A DNA stretch of 64,000 nt from Leptolyngbya sp. 'hensonii' (GTDB lineage Bacteria > Cyanobacteriota > Cyanobacteriia > GCF-001939115), in contig NZ_MQTZ01000003.1 in NCBI RefSeq assembly GCF_001939115.1, forward strand, positions 62,001 through 126,000. Reading direction: 5' to 3'. Position 1 is the stretch's first letter; every line of letters starts with the position of its first letter. The translations under genes and the position numbers were made by a program. Below, piece after piece: positions 62,021 through 64,000 of this stretch. The notes beneath the pieces are model-generated. The model was not told where the DNA came from and did no database searches. It saw only the letters and a list, made by a program, of their open reading frames with translations.

Positions 62021-63370
62021 TTATCGAGATCCGGCACAACCTGCCGTCATTCTGGGGGCAACTGTTGGAGTCCCGGCCTGGACTGGAATCATCACAACAA
62101 ACTCTGAGCCCTCACCGGGGATAGAGGTGACATCCAATGTGCCACCATGTTTATCCACCACAATAGAGTGGGCAATTGCCAATCCCAACCCAGTGCCCCT
62201 GCCCACGTCCTTCGTTGTGAACAGGTGGTTGAAGATCTTTTGTTGTACCTCAGGGAGGATGCCAATTCCGTTATCCCGAATGCGAATGACGACAGATCGC
62301 CCCTGGTCAGAGAGTTCGGTTTTGATTGTAATCTGGTTGGGCGTTGTGCTGCTCGCCTCAGGGGTGAGGCCCTGATTCCCATCCTCCAGAGCATCGATCG
62401 CGTTGGCCAGCAGATTCATGAAGACCTGATTGAGCTGGCCAGCGTAACATTCGACCTCCGGTAAGGCCCCATAGTCCTTGATCACCTGAATTTCAGGACG
62501 GTCGTCATTGGCCCGGAGACGATGCTTGAGGATCAGCAGCGTACTCTCGATACCGTCATGCAGGTTAAAGCGAACAGGACGATCGCTGTCTGTTCGGGAG
62601 AAGGTGCGCAAACTGGTGCTGATGTTTTGAATTCGCCGCAACCCTTCCTGAGTTGAGTCCAGCAGCTTGGGCACATCTGCCCGCAGGTAGTCCAGATCGA
62701 TCTCCTCGATCGCGGCCTGAATGGCTGTTCCCGGCTGTGGGCAATGTTCCTGGTAAAGATGAAGCAGATTGAATAAATCCTGCAGATAGCCGCTCAGGTG
62801 ACTGATATTCCCACTGACAAACCCAAGGGGGTTATTAATCTCATGGGCCACCCCCGCAACTAAATTGCCGAGAGCTGACATTTTCTCACTTTGCACCATC
62901 TGCATTTGTGAGGTTTGCAGGTTTTGCAAAGCCTGGGTCAGGTCAGCAGTCCGCTGGGCAACCTGTTCCCCTAGGGTTTTCGTGAGTTTCCGCAATTGCA
63001 GATGGGTTTTCACCCGCGCCAGCACTTCAGCTTCCTGAAAGGGCTTGGCAATGTAATCGACAGCTCCCAGATCAAATCCTTTGATCTTGTTTTCGGCATC
63101 GGAAAGGGCCGTCATGAACAGGATAGGAATGTCCTGGGTTTTGGGGTCTGCTTTTAGCAGGCGGCAGGTTTCAAACCCACTGATACCGGGCATCATCACA
63201 TCCAGCAAAATCAGGTCGGGCAGGCGATGTTGGAGTTGCTTGATGGCCCGTTCGCCACTGATGGCGATCGCCACTTCAAAGCCAGCATCGGCCAGGGCAT
63301 CTGAGATTACATCCAGGTTGGCAGGGGTGTCATCAACAATCAGAATCAGCTCAGAAGATTGAGAGGCCAT
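62021..63370 (-). CDS. Response-regulator receiver/histidine kinase hybrid
   Basis: 449 residues from ATG 63370 (MASQSSELILIVDDTPAN). An N-terminal receiver domain (about 8-125: IVDDTPAN, LILLDVMMPGISG with phospho-acceptor Asp, PILFMTA, KPFQ) is joined by a coiled coil to a HisKA domain (MSALGNLVAGVAHEINNPLG with phospho-acceptor His) and an HATPase_c domain (N-box NAIDALEDG, G1 RIRDNGIGI, G2 GTGLGLAIA). This is the common cyanobacterial Rec-HK arrangement, possibly downstream of a phytochrome or other hybrid kinase. It lies directly downstream of another signalling gene (63480-64000) on the same strand. An earlier start at 63538 would add 56 residues without a domain. Confidence 0.92.
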   Translation of the reverse strand: MASQSSELILIVDDTPANLDVISDALADAGFEVAIAISGERAIKQLQHRLPDLILLDVMMPGISGFETCRLLKADPKTQDIPILFMTALSDAENKIKGFDLGAVDYIAKPFQEAEVLARVKTHLQLRKLTKTLGEQVAQRTADLTQALQNLQTSQMQMVQSEKMSALGNLVAGVAHEINNPLGFVSGNISHLSGYLQDLFNLLHLYQEHCPQPGTAIQAAIEEIDLDYLRADVPKLLDSTQEGLRRIQNISTSLRTFSRTDSDRPVRFNLHDGIESTLLILKHRLRANDDRPEIQVIKDYGALPEVECYAGQLNQVFMNLLANAIDALEDGNQGLTPEASSTTPNQITIKTELSDQGRSVVIRIRDNGIGILPEVQQKIFNHLFTTKDVGRGTGLGLAIAHSIVVDKHGGTLDVTSIPGEGSEFVVMIPVQAGTPTVAPRMTAGCAGSR

Positions 63371-63479
63371 AGGTTGTGCCAGAAAATTGCTCAGAGGGTT
63401 GGTATTAATGCAGTATGGGGATGGACCTGAGGGAGAAAGGGCCATGGTCAACCTTTTTGGCCCTGAGATTGCCCCCCAC

Positions 63480-64000
63480 TTACGGCAGGAATTGTCCAAA
63501 CAGTTGTTCGAGTTCTTCGGCCTGAAAAGCCTGGGCAAGTTGGATCACCTGCTGCAGGAAAGCTTGCATCTCTGGACTATTGGTTTCCAATTCTCTGGCA
63601 GCTTCGATCAACGTCTTCAGTCGTCCCTGCTGAGCCATCTCCAGAAAAACTTGCAGGGTATCCCGATCGGGAATTCCTGCAGACTCACGGGTCAAAGCGG
63701 GAGCAATGGCCATCTCTGGTGTGGAGGGAGCTACCTCTTGCGTCTGGTAGATCCAGGTGAGATTGAGATGTTGTTGCAACTGTTGGAATAACTCATCGGC
63801 CTGAACCGGTTTGGCCAGGAAGTCATCGCCACCAGCCTCGATACTTTCCTGCCGGTCCATGTCGGAAACCGAGGCAGAGGAAACAATTACCTTTAGATGC
63901 CGCAGTTGGTCATCCTGACGCAATGTTTTCAGCATCTCAAAGCCATCCATGACGGGCATGGCCAGGTCGGTGATGATCAGATCGGGCTGGGCTGCGGCTT
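63480..64000 (-). CDS. C-terminal part of a hybrid histidine kinase or receiver protein (5' end outside window)
   Basis: The frame is open to the window end, so the upstream part is missing. The visible part starts within a receiver domain (QPDLIITDLAMPVMDGFEML with phospho-acceptor Asp in the DLAMP motif, VIVSSASV, KPVQ) and continues into a helical C-terminal tail of about 95 residues. It is probably the end of a multidomain hybrid sensor kinase, transcribed ahead of the Rec-HK gene, with a 109-bp gap. Confidence 0.8.
   Translation of the reverse strand, partial: AAAQPDLIITDLAMPVMDGFEMLKTLRQDDQLRHLKVIVSSASVSDMDRQESIEAGGDDFLAKPVQADELFQQLQQHLNLTWIYQTQEVAPSTPEMAIAPALTRESAGIPDRDTLQVFLEMAQQGRLKTLIEAARELETNSPEMQAFLQQVIQLAQAFQAEELEQLFGQFLP

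Noticed and set aside
1-64000. tRNA or rRNA genes, CRISPR arrays, insertion sequences
   Set aside because: No T-loop or anticodon-arm patterns, spaced direct repeats, transposase genes or long terminal inverted repeats were recognised in the intergenic regions.

Overview
The window comes from a cyanobacterial chromosome. Evidence: many copies of the HIP1 octamer GCGATCGC (for example 1711-1718, 2057-2064, 10084-10091) and a typical cyanobacterial gene set: cyanophycin synthetase and cyanophycinase, GlgA with GH57 enzymes, the lycopene-cyclase paralog CruP, a Tab2/Atab2 protein, DUF3531 and DUF3593 proteins, a PatD-like protein and Ser/Thr kinases with WD40 tails. No rRNA, tRNA, CRISPR array, transposase or prophage was recognised. 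The species cannot be fixed from the sequence.

Layout. 1-5.5 kb: a class A beta-lactamase-fold protein cut by the window edge, a dienelactone hydrolase, a GntR regulator, a WD40 membrane protein and a polytopic glycosyltransferase-like protein. 5.7-10.2 kb: glycogen synthase divergent from a GH57 protein, then an alanine-glyoxylate-type aminotransferase. 10.4-23.3 kb: one compact co-directional operon of eight genes. It encodes three baseplate proteins of a contractile injection system (gp25, gpJ/gp6-like, gpI-like), a DUF4159-like fusion, a Cache-HAMP membrane sensor with no output domain, an Ig-TM-WD40 protein, an Ig-TM-Ig protein and a secreted TPR protein. 23.3-26.7 kb (minus strand): panB, an alpha/beta hydrolase and a DUF815 ATPase. 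26.8-31.8 kb: the str operon rpsL-rpsG-fusA-tuf-rpsJ. 31.9-38.8 kb: cruP, a cNMP-binding protein, a SirB1-type protein, DUF427, a small membrane protein, an LCP protein and mnmE. 38.9-46.2 kb: DHNA-CoA-type thioesterase, TPR-CHAT protein, Tab2/Atab2, GH57 branching enzyme, a lipoprotein and leuD. 46.2-50.4 kb: cphB-cphA. 50.7-64 kb: an ABC ATPase, TPR, DUF3531, a PGM1-type ATP-grasp ligase, DUF3593, a kinase-WD40, a GHL10 glycosidase, a PatD-like protein, a zinc-ribbon protein and two histidine-kinase or response-regulator genes, the last cut by the window end.

The most interesting system is the 10.4-23.3 kb operon. It holds baseplate parts but no sheath, tube, spike or ATPase gene. The gpI-like protein carries an N-terminal Ig-like module of the same general type as those repeated in the two downstream single-pass membrane proteins. 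I infer that this is a baseplate-to-membrane docking and sensing module, conceptually like the thylakoid-anchored contractile injection system known from Anabaena, with the remaining parts encoded elsewhere.

Non-coding points of interest are a triple 105-bp tandem repeat rich in hairpins (52935-53249), a 15-bp tandem repeat that multiplies a stop codon (43116-43170), two copies of a GAGACGCG palindromic repeat (one supplies the stop codon of the Tab2 gene), an operator-like perfect palindrome upstream of cphA and alternative hairpins between cphA and leuD. Several starts were moved downstream of the longest possible reading frame; the reasons are given in each entry.
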